From Larus michahellis (lineage: Eukaryota; Chordata; Aves; Charadriiformes; Laridae), in contig NC_133897.1 in assembly GCF_964199755.1 (NCBI RefSeq), positions 75,199,080-75,263,079 on the forward strand: a DNA stretch of 64,000 bases. The letters run 5' to 3'. This document shows, in pieces, positions 1 through 13,136 of the stretch; position 1 is the stretch's first letter, and the number at the start of each line of letters is the position of its first letter. Made by a program: the position numbers and the translations under genes. The notes under the pieces were generated by a model. That model made no database searches. It was not told where the DNA came from and saw only the letters and a list, made by a program, of their open reading frames with translations.

Positions 1-3000
1 ATTTTCTTTGAATGCTTCTTTCAGACGTTTTGGTTTTTTTTTTTTTTTTTTTTTTACATTTTGCAATGCATGAAGCTGGAATTGATTCACATGACATTGC
101 TAGTAATAATGTTGCAAGCAGTTAAGAATCAGTGCTACTCATAATGTTTGGAAACATGTTTGGACGCAGACAAATATGTATATTTCTCAACTTTTTTTAA
201 AGATTTTTTTTTAATGCTGCTGTCTTTTTATGAGACACTAAAATTCAGTCTTCCTTTCGTTCCTGCTATAGCTCAGAAAATTTGAGGTATTCTTTTTTCA
301 TTTCTTCTTTTACAAAAACTGTCAAACAATAGAAAACCTCATAGTACCTTTATGCACTAGCACGGAATTTTCTGTACCCTGACCTTGGAAATATTAATAT
401 TCATTGGCTGTGTATCATGTGCATAATATATTTATAAATATGCATTTATTAATATATTTGTATTTTAAATGTTATCATGTTCTACTTCAATAACGTATTT
501 CTATGCGCTTGGTATGGCGTGAGATAGTTATACAACAAAGTACATTTCTATTTGTACTTACAAATGTATTTTTATCTTTTGTCCTAGGTTACGTACTGTA
601 ATTTCCAAAGGGTGATATAATTTACCTTCTTTGTACGAGAAGCGTGTTCCATTCCTTTAAAAGTCAGTGTATTTTTACGTCACACTGTACGTTAAAGGAG
701 CACTGATTGAAATCATTGTTGTCAAGGAAGAATGTATTAAAATTATTAATAAGACTTAAACCCACATGAGACTTACTGAATCATCTGATCTGACCTAAAT
801 TTATGACCCTTCCTCCCAGTTCTTCCCTTTGCATACTTGCACAAAGACAGGAGGATCGAAAGCAGTAAAAAGCAACACAATAAAGACCAGTGAAAACAGT
901 AGATTTGCATTAGGTTGATGTAACATTTTGTGATTATAATAATATAAACAAATAAACTATAAGGGCATTCACATCAGACCTCATTTCAAGCTGAACTATT
1001 ATAAAGCGATTAACAGCCTCACACTCCTGCTTTAATTAAGTTATGTTGTGAAATATTCAGCATTTGAACCTGTTCTGGCCTGCCTCTTTTATCATTGAAT
1101 TACCATCCTTAATGTGTTTTTCTGCTGAAAGATGAATTTCATTTAAGGATTACTGTACGCTGCTCTGGCATTTTGTGGTTTCTTGTCAGCCCTTGTGAAT
1201 CTAGATCATAGCTAACTTCAGTTCCTCTGACATGTCCTATATGCACAGTCTCTTGACTAGCCTGTCTCAGTGGATTTATTAACTCATATTGTATTCCTGT
1301 AGAAATGAATGGACATTTTTGATTAACTTAATGATAGAAATTTCAGATGACAGTAGAGTTTACTTTCGGAGCTTACTTCAGGTTATGTAGGCCACAGCAG
1401 CTCTCCAGTGACCTATCACTTCACAGAAATGCGTTTTGAAAGTTTCAAGACAGTGGATGTCCGTCTGCCAAATACGTTATTTAAGATGGTGTAAGCAAGG
1501 AGTGAACTGAATGGCCCTTCAGATCTGTGGTGTTTAAATTCTCAGCCACCCCCAGCGCTACTCTTTCCTTTCCTGGGGTTGATTTTCAGCTGTTATATCC
1601 CACCAAGTATTGCAGACTCTGCCTGCAGGCAAATTCATGCTACCAGATGACTTTGAGGAAGGGTCAATGAGTGATGCTCCAGCCAAGCGTCCTGCTTCCC
1701 TCCTTTTTACTTGTGCTTACCTGGGACCAAGGTGATGTAACTCAGCACAGCACCATCAGTTTTGGTGGTGCTTTTTAGTTCTCAGTTGTCTGATGGTCAG
1801 GCTGTGCTTTTAGGGAGGGGAAGACATGTCAATCAGTATCATCATGTTCTGTTGGATAGTCACATAAATGACCTTAGAGGGAGTTCACCAGATCTTGAAA
1901 TGCGACCACAGGTCAGGTTGGTTTGTTGACTCCCACTACACTGCAGATCTGTCTGCTCTCAGGGTGGGTGGTAAGGCAGAAGCTCCTGATGCCACACCTC
2001 ATCTGGGATGGATATGGTGCCACAGGGATGGCATCCAGACCTGGGAACTCCTGAAGGAGGTCTTCACCCTGGCAAGGTGAAGGTTCATTTGAGCACAAGG
2101 TTTAAGTGACAGGCTTTGGCTTCCAGCATGGTAATTATATGCTGTAAATTACACTCGGCTCTGGCACTGGTTGAAAATATATGTTATAATCTATTTGTGT
2201 GAAGGTAGTCTTAGGTCCATTCTCTCCTCTGTGCTGGACAAGGACAGCATGCGTATCTTTGCCCCTAGAGCTCACAGCTCAAACAGGCAAAACAGAGCTG
2301 CAGAGATGGATGTGGTGTTCACAGTGAACAATCCATGGCTTGCAAAATACATGTTAAATAAGCCCCCCTACTTGTTGGTAGGGACAAACACAAAAGACAA
2401 GCAGATTTAGTGAAAGAGGGCTAAGGTGAAGGTCAGAGAAGCAGCAGGGGAACATGCAGGATTGATTCAGGAGGAAGGAAAACACTCTGAAGAAAGGAAG
2501 CAGGCAGTACAGGGGAAAATGCATCTAGCATAAAAGGAGGATCACAACAGAGATCATCCCATTTGCTGCGTGGATCCCTCACAGACTGAGTTTCTGACTT
2601 GATTCTCCCAGGTGTTTCTCTTCTCTGAAGTCATAGATGAGGGAGAAGACATGAGGCCAGGGAGGGCTTGGTGCTCTTAATTGCAGAGGTCAGAGCTCTC
2701 AGTTGTGAGACGCTGGGATGAGAGAGGAGGGCAACCGTGGTGGGGTCTTTGTTCCCATTTCACAAGCTGTGGTGTGGCAGCTCTTGCAGCTGCTTGTCCC
2801 TGCTCTGGCCCACACTGTTCCAAAAGAAGATGCTTTTCTACTTTCCTGAAAGCATTGGGCACCTCAATTCTTATGGAGCAACTTCATACAGTAGGTGTGT
2901 AAGACACGTTTGTGTTGTAGGCGGAAGAAAATGCAGGGCTTGTCCTGTCCTTGTAGCTGCTGTATGTTCCTAACAAGTTGTTTTCAATGAAAGTCTTTTA

Positions 3001-4470
3001 ATCCCAGACATTTTGGTGTGGGAAATTCAGGCTGTGCATATTTTACCTTGAATTTCAGATGACCCTTCCTTATTTTAAAATGTATAAAATTGTGTAGGAC
3101 TGATGCAAATGCAAGCTGGCACTAAGATGAAGTTTCCTATTGTTCCGTCGTTCCTGGAAAAGAGTTGGAGATAATTTCCAGTGCATGTTCTTACTTTCTT
3201 AACTCACCTAAAATCAATCCTCTCCTAAGGCAGTTGCTCAGAATAGCAGCGTGCACGTCAGGACCGTGGCGTTGGCACACTGTGCTAGTTATGGGATTCC
3301 TCGTAATGCAAAAGAACGGCTGAGGAAATGAGAACTGGATCACAAGCAAACTGAGCTAAATCTAACTTTTCCCAAGGTGGGGGGAAAAAATTGTATCTGG
3401 TGATTTTGGGATCTCTTGTAAGAATCTGAGCTCTTTGTTTCAGCAAAAAGAAAAAGCAGAACTATGCAAAAGAGGGTTTTGATGCACCTATCTTAAATTA
3501 GAGGTTTTCTATGGCCAGCTTCATGGGTGAGTTCCAATTATTTCAGCCAATGTAATACATTTTCTTGAAAGAAAAGGCATGTGCTACATCAGCAGAAGAG
3601 TTATTTCCTCTACATTAAGTAGAAGTGTTTGGGAAGAGCATGCTGGTGTATTGTGAGGATATAACAACATCACCAATCCCTTCCTACTGTAAATAGGAGT
3701 AGCATCTCATGGGAGAAAATGAGTGACGCAAAGGTCTTGCAAAAGTGAAGGGTTAAAAAGCTTGCACTTCAGTGGGAGTATAAAAATAATGCTTCTCATC
3801 ATCAGTTCTAGTTAAGGATAAGGGGTGCTTAAACTGTGTGCTATGATCCGTCTGAAGTCTTGAATTCTGCTCAGCCTGTGTAAAGAATTAACATGAAAAA
3901 GGTTAAATGGAAATTCTGACTGAAAGAGGGAAGTACAAAACATACCCAAGCAAATGTGTTTAGAGCAAATCAGGGAACTAGGTAACTGTGTCAATAAACT
4001 AGCTTTATGCAACGCACTAAAATACACCTTATTTACTCTGCCTCATCTACAATTCAGTTAGCAGCACAAGGTTATTTTAATACTATACAGAGATCAGAGA
4101 CTAAAAAGCGCTTGTGGGTACAGGCGCAAACGCTTCTCAAAGAGAGAGAGAAATACAAATACTCGTTCGTGAAATTCTCGGGAAGCTCTCTTTTTTTAAT
4201 CAGCATTGCCATTTTATTGTTTAACCTACCCTGCTTGATCTCCCTACTTTTGGTTAATACGGGAGTCAATTACAGCTTCATCTGTGCAGAATTAACTTTA
4301 TAGAATATACACCAGGGATTTGTCTATCTCCTCTATTTAGATCTATGTCATAAAAAAATATGTAGTAGAGAACTGTGTGCAAGCACTGCATATGGTTCAG
4401 GCTTTGCAGATTTATTGTAAAATCATTTTAAATCGGTTAAGCTCTTGCCAGAAGTTAATTAAATATGTTC
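1..4470. other. AT-rich noncoding DNA, no gene seen
   Basis: This stretch is AT-rich and carries stop codons densely in all frames. It opens with a 22-base T run at 34-55 and has an AT-only-like patch around 420-480. The longest open frames (about 70 codons at 1868-2080 and 98 codons at 4007-4303) lack convincing splice sites, codon bias or protein-like composition, so I do not call them. Nothing resembling a known repeat family was recognised. Confidence 0.6.
34..55 (+). repeat. Poly(T) tract
   Basis: An uninterrupted run of 22 T. It could be a simple homopolymer or the tail of a minus-strand retrotransposed copy, but no recognisable element abuts it. Confidence 0.9.
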
Positions 4471-4474
4471 CTTT

Positions 4475-4527
4475 GGTGGGGGGTGGGGGGACTCTGTGTG
4501 TGTGCGTGTGTATGGCTGGGGGGGGGG
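4475..4527 (+). repeat. G-run / GT-rich tract, possible G-quadruplex
   Basis: Three long G runs occur here: six at 4478-4483, six at 4485-4490 and ten at 4518-4527. They are separated by a short GT-alternating segment (GTGTGTGTGCGTGTGT type). This fits a four-tract G-quadruplex pattern on the plus strand. It ends about 20 bases before the acceptor of the candidate exon at 4547, so it would lie in the 3' end of the intron if that exon is real. Confidence 0.75.
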
Positions 4528-4546
4528 ACACCTTCTGTCTCACTAG

Positions 4547-4756
4547 GTGGCAGTGTCTGATTACATCTGGAAGGACCACGCCAGCAAGCCTGGTGTCTCC
4601 AGCTGTGACCTCCAGCGCCAGGATGAACGCCCTGACTCTGCAGCTCCCTGGAGAGGTAGCACCACCGTTCGCATCTCCGTCTACACCGTTCACCTCAGCG
4701 GCTTCCAGGAGCTCTACAGGCAATTCCTCAGGCTACCTGATGGGGCTATCGTTGAG
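4547..4756 (+). CDS. Candidate internal coding exon, unknown protein
   Basis: Product not recognised. An AG at 4545-4546, preceded by a short pyrimidine-rich stretch, could be an acceptor. The sequence is then open for exactly 70 codons and reaches a good donor (GAG followed by GTAGGT) at 4757, so both ends fall on codon boundaries. The frame starting at 4547 shows strong enrichment of C or G at third positions in an otherwise AT-rich neighbourhood, as in real vertebrate exons. The opposite frame in the same register lacks this. The peptide starts VAVSDYIWKDHASK and ends FLRLPDGAIVE. It has no signal peptide or membrane segment. An in-frame TAG sits immediately before it (it contains the acceptor AG), so the frame is exonic only if spliced. 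It could instead be a GC-rich relic or chance ORF. No partner exon was identified with confidence. Confidence 0.35.
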
Positions 4757-7700
4757 GTAGGTCCAAGCAGGCTCCTCACCTGCAGGTGTTTGGAGGCAGA
4801 GGTGTGCACTTCAGAAGTAGGTCAGCATCGAAACAGGGAAGCAGACCTGCCTGACCCTGCGCAAAGCGCACACCGAAATCTTCCATAGGAAGACCTCACT
4901 CCTAAACAGGAGCGTAAAATCAATGAGTTAATGCCTTGGCAGTGCAAAGTAGCAATTTAGTATTGTTTATAGAGCCATTTAAAGGCAATTATGTAACATA
5001 TACATTGAAACTACGCACATAGAGATTATTTATAAATATATATTGCTTAGAACTGCATCAGGTCATTCTGTGTGGGAATTATTATATGTATAAATATACA
5101 GTGTAAGTATTTTGCACATTTATTAGACAGCTAGTACTACAGGTATGGTCATTCCCTCAGGTTTTCCTCAGATACGCAGAGCTAAGGCAGAGTTAGATTA
5201 CTTACTGGCATCTTGCAAGTTTTAGATTGAATCCTGGTTGTTGTCAGATTTTTAGCAGCTTGCGCACTAAAATAAAATACAGGATTAAGTATTAAAAAGA
5301 AGTATCGCCCATTACTTGTTTCATAGGCTGTATTTTGTTCATTGCATTGTCATTTTTGTTCTAAGTGCTTAGAAGAAGTGCATTTCGTTGTTGCCTTTGG
5401 TCTTGTGTTTGGAGACCTTTAAAAAAATTTGGCACCTAAGAGAAAGTAGAGTGAAAGAACATTACTTCACCTACCCAGATAAGAAGTGGGAGCATCATCG
5501 TGGAGGTCTGTTTACCATAGAAAACTGGCACAAATGATGCTGAGGTACAAAGTTTTCAGTTGCTCACTTCTAAGGTGAAGGTTCAAGTATGCCTTTCCAG
5601 CATGAGGCAAACGTTGCTTCTGCTCCTTGGTTATTGTTTCAAGACTGTTTTCTTCATTAAAAGATTTTATTCTTAATGTCTTTGCCCTACTTGGCTTTTA
5701 AAAGAAAACTTAATTTAAAGGAAACTGTCCTCAAGGAATCCAAACATAATTCTCTGCCCTGGGAACTTGTGATTCACCAGAGTGAAGACACTGGAGTCTT
5801 TGAGCTGGCCAAAGAAAACAAGAGAAGGCATGTGGCCTACATGAAGCAGAACTTAATTATTGAAACAAAGAAACTGGCAAATCCAGGTTCATGCCTAAGT
5901 CTGTTAAAGAAGCTCCTCATACAAATCATTGGCTAGATTTTTGCTAGAACACCTTTTCCCTGTTTGAGTTCAACAACCCAGCACCATTCCGACTTTTTGC
6001 CTGTTACAAACACTAGCTCTTTGCAGAAGAGTTTTTCCCAATTAAGTTCTTCTCAGCTTTTCAGTCATGAGGTTTCATTCAGCTTCCACAAGGCTGTGGA
6101 AGGAGGGGCTTCAAACACCTTAGGCAACCTTAACCCAGTGCACTGGTTCAGTTCATTAATCTATTCTGTATTTCTGAGAGAGGAGAAACGCATTCCCATA
6201 CAATGTAATTTTGTCTTCCCAGGTGAGCTTCCCAGAAGCTTCCAGCTTCCAAACTGATGCTGATCAGCATCCACAGAGTGAGCGAGCGCTGCACAATGCA
6301 GATGGCTCAAGCCTCTTCTGTACAGCTTCCCACACCAGATCACAACCTAGTCTGTCCCTAAAGTCTACATGGCTGAGTCTTATGTCATCGTCTTGAATGC
6401 TGCATGTCTAATTTAGGAGATCAAGGCATGCTTTACAGCATTTTTACTTGTAGATCTAAATGCAATTACATATAAGAAATGTGCTTAACTAATAATTGCA
6501 GTAAAACTTACATATCTTACATTCAGTTGATAATGGATGTAATTATACATTTGTGTATTTTATAGGTCAAGGCTTTCTACTTCAATTGCAAATTAGGACT
6601 ATTCTGTAAGTTAATGAATTTTAAAACTATACACTGACAAGTGAGAAGTTTGCTGCCTTGGGGCAAATACACCTGAGCTTCACCCCTTGCTGCTGTTGCT
6701 GCCCCTCAGGAACAGGTTTTTTGCCTCTGCTGCAGCTAGAGAAGCAGTGGTATTGAGTGGGGTTAGAAAATCATTTTGGAGGTAAAAGGTTATATCGCAA
6801 CCCTAAGTATAGCTTTTAAGGGTGTAGGAGATGACGACTACATGGGCTTCTTGAGAAAATCTGTCCAGTCTGCTGCTTCTGTGGACAACTCATTGCGTAT
6901 AAGCGTTTTCAGTCTGAATATTAAAAGCTAGTCCTAAAGATTATGGTAGTTTAGTTTACCAATATATAGCCCAGTTTAGGTATTTTGTCCCCAGTGATTC
7001 AATGGAAAGATTTTTCTGGGTCCTTGCAGTCTATTTGGTCAGAAGTCTCCTCTTATTCTCCAGCCTCACTTTATTAATTGTCAGATTCCATGTGTTCATT
7101 TGGATCACCCTTTGGTGTAAATAAGACTTCTCTCTTCCAGAAGTTTACCTACATAATCTAATTTCATAATCTTACCCCTTTTCTGCCAGAATGGGTACAA
7201 CGCTTCACCAGAAGAAACACAACAGGCTCTCCTTTTGCTTTTCATTCCCCTCCTCACCCTACCAGCAGTGGTGAAGGAGGGAAGGCTCTCCTTCCACATT
7301 GGCGAGGGCAGAGATTGTCACCTATTCTCTCCCTGTCGTAGGAATGATAGCTGCCTTTCCTCTTTCTTCATGATCAGCAAGCCTCTTTCTCCCCACCAGA
7401 GATAAGACATTTGTATGAAATGCTGTCTTGGGGCTGTAGGAACACGAACTGTAGGAACAGGGGAGGTCTGTGGCAACTGTGGTGTGTCCTACCTTTGTGT
7501 ATATATGTATCTACCTCATCTGCAGAGTCCACAGAGCAAGAAAAAAAAGCGGTTTTCACTTCTTTTCTCCTCTTTTTTTGGGTGAGCTAGTGCTATTGTA
7601 CAACTGCAGAATATAAGGAGTAATTCAATAGCATCTAGGAACGAGGGGTTGCATGCAACTTCTTCCTGCAAAACAGTTGTACTTTTTATTACAGTAACCT

Positions 7701-10405
7701 ACCAAGGGTGAAAATGTAATTATTTCAGTGTAACTTTTGGTTTGTTTGTTCACTTTTATTAAGAAACTCTAAAGGCATGTAACTCTGGAGACAGCAAGAT
7801 GAAAAGGCTTTGACTTCTTAATTTCTGGGACTTCCAGGAACCATATCTGAAAGAGCCATAACACCTATTCCTAATTACTGCAGTGGGATCTCATTAATTC
7901 AGACATTTGGGGACTAAGATCTCTCCATTGGATGTGTAATGCATTGTGCCGTTATAGCAGGATGGTTGCTGGTGTTGGTAGGTGTTCTTTGGAAATAATA
8001 TGTATAATAGGAGGAAATGAGCAATTTGGCAGAAAACAACGCAGAAATGACAGTAACTTAAAAAGCATGTGCAACTGTAGACATTGGTGAGAGGGTACCA
8101 CCAGCATGAGCCGGAGGTTCTTAGCATTCAACTAACTGGGGTGTGCGTGCAGGCTAGTGAGCTCTGGGTTATTGGGGTGGCAGTATGGCTCTCGTCAAAC
8201 ACACTGACATGAGAACAGTGTTTAAATCACTGGGCCAAATTCTTCCTCAAATTCATGTGTTCAACTCCTGGTGACTTCAAGCTCAGATACCTTTACGTGT
8301 CTGCAGATATTCTTCGACAGGCATAAGAGGAATTTTGCATAATCTTGCTTTAAAGCGCTTGGATGCTCATAAGGAATTTACATTATATTCACAACCTCAT
8401 CCTACTCTTTCTTACTTCAACGAAAGCAAGATTTCCTTGTAGCCCTAATTCAGCAAAGCACATAAGCGTAAACTTAATTTAGGCCGAGGAGCCAAAACAC
8501 TCTCTTTAATAATACCTTTTTTTTTTTTTCCAGAGCAAGTGAGGCCAGTTTGTAAGTGCTGTATGCAGGAGTACACTAGCCAGGAATAAATGTCTCTCTA
8601 TGCAATAACTTCTTTAAAATAATTATTACTTTAAGTATGGTATTCCCAGTAAAGGTCCAACTTTGCTGGTATAACTAGAAATTTCATGTCTGGTATGAAA
8701 AGTAGTTTTATAGGTTTCATAAGCATGAGGCAAAAATAACTGTTTTAAAAGGAGCATTAAGTACAAGGTGACATGTATAAATTGCCCTAGAAATGTTAAA
8801 TAAAAAGGTTTTTTTTTTAACTGTGCAGCATAAAAATTATAGAGGTTAAACTTTTAAGTGCAGTCCTTTTATCATAAGCATTGTAAAACTCAAAGAATTC
8901 ACATGCAGTAAAACCCATTTTCCTTTTTACCTTTCATAATATATTTCTCCTTTATAGTATTCAATTTAGGTGTTGGCTAACCAAGGAATGACCTTCCCAA
9001 AATAAATCACTTTTCATGCTTTCCCTTATTCATTAATCTTATGTTATTGTAATATATAGGAAATTATTGAGTTTTAGCATTTTAAATGTATTTGAAATCC
9101 ATGCACAGAAAAGTTAATGATAGCGGTACATCTTTGCTGTCTACATGGTGATAACACCAACTTGGTGATTTTTATCTTGACTTTTGCTGACTGGAGTTGA
9201 TTTCTTATTAAAAGGGCAAAGATAAGTCACTTTAACTCAGCAAAAAATGAGTTTCCTATTATAGGCGTAGTAAACCTCAGCATTGTAGAGAAAGTTTTTG
9301 TATAGTATGATTTTATCTATCAAATAAACCTACCCAAATGTCAAGGATTCATCCAATTTAAACTTACTGGATAAGAGAGATCTGTTTTCCCTAATTACTT
9401 GAAAAGTACCTAATAGTAATAGGATAAGACAGCGTAGGTGACTAGCCAATTACTTAGTTTAAGCTATTTACATCAATCCATATGCTATAAATTATGCCTA
9501 AACTCTCTTGCACTTCTGGAAAAGTGAATAAAATCATATAAGTTTATTTTGAATACAAGATCAGATACAGTATGCTGAGTGACACTTAAAAAGAATGAAA
9601 CAGTAACCGTAGCTTATTTTCTGAAGCAATCTTGACAGTAATGCTAAATTACAGCTCGGAAACATCTAGCATTTTTACCTTTATGAGAAAAGGCTTTTTA
9701 CATATTTAACATAATTCTAGGGAAAATATACTGGAATTATGTATAAAGATATGTACACTGTAACCAAAGGGCATTTATATTCCCCAGTAGAATACTTACA
9801 ACAATTTTATTGCCATTTGGTGTCATTTTCTAACAGATATAAAATACAGCCAGTAAACAAACTAGACTTCAGATTTAAGCTGACAGCTGTTCCTTCAGAA
9901 GCAATATTCAGATATTTAATCTTAAGAATACTGAATATTTTACAATTGTTTGAGCAAACTATACTTTTAGCGTGTAAGGACTGTGTGCTTTTATATACAG
10001 TTCTTGGATCTGATAATGACACTAAAAAACAACCTCAGAATAATCTACACATTTGTCGCTCCCATATATTCCCTGGGCAAATCAACAAATTGCCTCATGT
10101 TTTATTCTTAATTCCACAAAGTCTTTTTATATACGCAATGTTACTATGAATATTGGGGCCTATTTTTTTCCCATATGTGCCTAAGCCGTACAGTTGATTC
10201 CCGTGCAGTTTATGCATGTATCTGAGTGGAGCTTTTTCTGGCTCTGACTTCATTAAGGGAATAAATTGGCCAAGTTTACCACAAAAGCCCTACGTGTTGT
10301 TTTCATAAAGAGTCTCACTGCAGTGGTCACTAAAGATTTATGGAGAAGAGGAATAGGGAGGATTGCCCCAGCTCAGTAACTGAGGTTGGTACACTCAGTT
10401 GGCTT
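4757..10405. other. AT-rich noncoding DNA
   Basis: No convincing gene. Open frames at 5676-5936 (86 codons), 5964-6257 (97 codons) and 9739-10149 (136 codons) are explained by local base composition. The last lies in a very AT-rich block and codes for a composition rich in I, L, F, Y and K without recognisable motifs. The block from about 8,500 to 10,150 has unusually little GC and no recognisable repeat, so it could hold conserved noncoding sequence, but that cannot be judged from one genome. Confidence 0.55.
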
Positions 10406-10446
10406 CATCATCATATGACATCATCTCTATGTGCCATCATCATATG
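10406..10446 (+). repeat. Direct repeat of a 12-mer with CATATG core
   Basis: The 12-mer CATCATCATATG occurs at 10406-10417 and again at 10435-10446, a 29-base period, with a degenerate CAT-rich stretch between. Each copy contains the palindrome CATATG, which fits the E-box pattern CANNTG. Whether it is a regulatory pair or a decayed local duplication is unknown. Confidence 0.6.
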
Positions 10447-12815
10447 GCACCAGACTCTACAGAGGGAGCAGGAAAGCTCTGAACTTTCCAAACCATGAGC
10501 TGGATCAGCCGAGGTGAGTGGGTGAGGACTTCTTGGCTGGGGAGAGTCTGGGCAAAGGTAATTGTTTGGTGTAAATTGACCCATATTAGGTGGCTTCAGC
10601 GGCATCATGGCAGGTCATCCACACACAGGGCCAGTTTACAAGAAGTCAGTTTCCTGGAGATCCCTGTACAAGTAGGGATTAACAGTAAAGGTTTAGCCTT
10701 TGCAAGAGTGATTCCACCCACACTAATTCATGTATGTGTGTATATGCTCCTGGGCTGAATAGGCTTCGCCACTTGCTGCCCACCTAATTCTGCGCTCTGA
10801 TCTTCTCCCATTGAAGACATGTAATATTTTGCAACTGCGTTCAGTGGGAGGATGATCCCTCTCAACATGGATTGAGATTCAGTTGGGAATCATACATGAT
10901 AGAAGTCCGTTAAGGGATACTCCCATGGACATAGGCAATCAAATCAGTATAGCCTGCAAACTTACAGCCCTTTTGCTGAGGGTCACAGCAGTATTGCTAG
11001 TTCCTCTGCAAATAAGAAGTAAACCAGACTGCTTTAAGTTATCTTTAGCAGAATATATTTCTCCTTTAACTCTGTAATTCAATTAAAGATAATCAGTTTA
11101 AGAAATAAAATAGTTGTCCAAGCCGCTTTTTCCACTCCACTGAGAAGATGAGAATAAGAAAAAACGTTTTCCTGGAGAAACATTGCATTTATATGCTTTT
11201 CTCTTAAATTGATCCAGCTCATGTTGCATGTGACATGTGAATCCTGTCCTGAAATGGACCCAGACTGTTGCTTCTTGCCCTCGTGATGGATAATCCAACT
11301 CATTTGCTGCAGATGAAGAGGATGCGCACATTGCATCTCAGATGAGGAGAAGTTAAATACCTTCTGTTTCGGGTTGTTTACCCTTTCAAGGATAAGATTA
11401 AGTCCTTAATTTTTTTCAGTAAATTGAGATATAGTCTTAAATGGAAACTGTGTTTATTACTATTACTCTATTGAGATTATCAACTACGGTGAAGGCTATG
11501 ATGCTGCATGCAATGGGATGGAAATGCAGGAGGCAGCCTTGCAGCATGTGGCCATTTCTTCTCTCTCTCGTTTTCTCCAAATCCCAGGTTTGACCTACTC
11601 TCTGCCCCAGAAACTCACAGAGCCATGGAGAAAAATTTATTTCCACCAAGACACCATGTCCTGCTTATCTGTGGTGGAGGCTGTGGTCAGATAGAAGGAC
11701 CAGGAAAGTGGTGAGATAGATCCACCACTGGCTCTCAGCAGGACACACAGGCTTTCAGATAACCAGAAAATGACTGAAATACCTATGCTGCAGCATTATA
11801 GCCTTGTTCTGGATATGGATATGAATATGCAATTATAAATCACACTGGTTTCTTTATTAGTGGCAGAGAACACAGCGTAAGGAGCAAGGGTTACATACCT
11901 AGCCAACAAATACACAAATATTTTATGGGCATGGTTATTTACATTTATTTTTCCTTGGGGGGCCTGAGGAATTAGAGCTGTTTCCTTTGGATGTTCACAG
12001 AAGGGATGGGAGCAGGTTCAAGTGCATCCATTCAGTCTGGACAATGCTCATGGGAAAAATGTTGTCATGTCACTGTAGATGTGCTGTATAACAAACAACA
12101 GTGCTGATAATTAAGGGGTATTTTAAAAGTGCTATTTTGTATTGAAACACTTCCCTTTTGGTTCCAACCCGCTTTAAACACCCAGATTTTCTGTATTTTC
12201 AGTGATTTTCTGAATGACTTTATGCTGCGAGGGTAGAGCCACTGATTGCTGCAGAAGGTGTTTTGTGCTCTTACACGCTTACAGTCCTTATTCATCTATC
12301 ACGTAGTTTTACCTGAATCAGCAGTAAAATCTTTGAAGTCAAAGGATAATTGCCAAAACAGCATTAACTTATTTTATCCGAATAAAAAAAATAACCTTTG
12401 AAAAAGTACCTTGCAGCTACACAGATTGACAAAATGCATCAATTATATTTTTGCTCACTTTATAATTACACTGCAGTAAGTGCACAGTGAACTTTATTGC
12501 ATGGTTGATTAACCGTAAGGTTACTGCTATTAAGTCACTCTCAGAAACAACAACTTGGACTGTAATTTAAGAACAGAACTCTGCACAACATCTGATCAAG
12601 TCTAAAAATCTGACATATCCATACAAGGTTCAATTTAAAATTCAGAAGTAAATGTTAGCACCTTAAGTGTAGCAAAGCGTTTCTGTTGCTTAGGTCAGGC
12701 ATGCTGGATATGTGAACTATCAGATCTGAAAGAGCTTTTGGTATGTGTTAACCAACACCAATGGAAAGGGTTTTCCAGTGAACTCTAAATATCCCCTGTA
12801 TCCTCTTTTTTGCAG
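10447..12815. other. Noncoding DNA, nothing recognised
   Basis: There are scattered short open frames on both strands (for example 10495-10758 plus and 11079-11336 minus) without splice signals or codon bias. No repeat family was recognised before the CR1 that begins near 12,816. Confidence 0.55.
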
Positions 12816-13136
12816 AGAATCAAGTCCTATGAGAAGCAGCTGAGGGAACTGGCGTTGTTCAGAAGTCTGAGGGGAGACCTTATCACTCTCTACAACTACC
12901 TGGAAGGAGGTTGTAGCGAGGTGGAAGTTGGTCTCTTCTCCCAAGTAGCAAGTGATATGACAAGAGGAAACAGCCCCACGTTGTGCCAGGGGAGGCTTAG
13001 ATTAGATATTAGGAAAAACTTCTTTACCGAAAGGGCTGTCAAGTACTGGAACAGGCTGCCCAGGGAAGTGGTTGAGTCACCATCGCTGGAGGCATTTAAA
13101 AGACCTTCAGCCGTGACACTTAGGGACATAGTTTAG
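12810..13136 (+). pseudogene. CR1 reverse-transcriptase C-terminus, truncated
   Basis: An open frame of about 108 codons covers the C-terminal tail of the CR1 ORF2 protein and ends at the family's usual stop (TAG at 13,134-13,136). The endonuclease and catalytic reverse-transcriptase domains are absent, so it cannot be active. The recognisable order is the [12 protein letters not shown] segment (residues ~20-31), the GLFSQV segment, [11 protein letters not shown] (~67-77) and [14 protein letters not shown] (~82-95). Compared with my recollection of the family, about four residues are missing between LF and LRGD. This would be an in-frame deletion that explains why the frame stays open. The nominal start is an artefact of truncation. 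Confidence 0.9.

Noticed and set aside
9739..10149. 136-codon plus-strand open frame
   Set aside because: Lies in very AT-rich DNA with a biased I/L/F/Y/K composition, no splice signals and no recognisable motif.
12896..13129. 77-codon minus-strand frame
   Set aside because: Antisense shadow of the CR1 polymerase tail.
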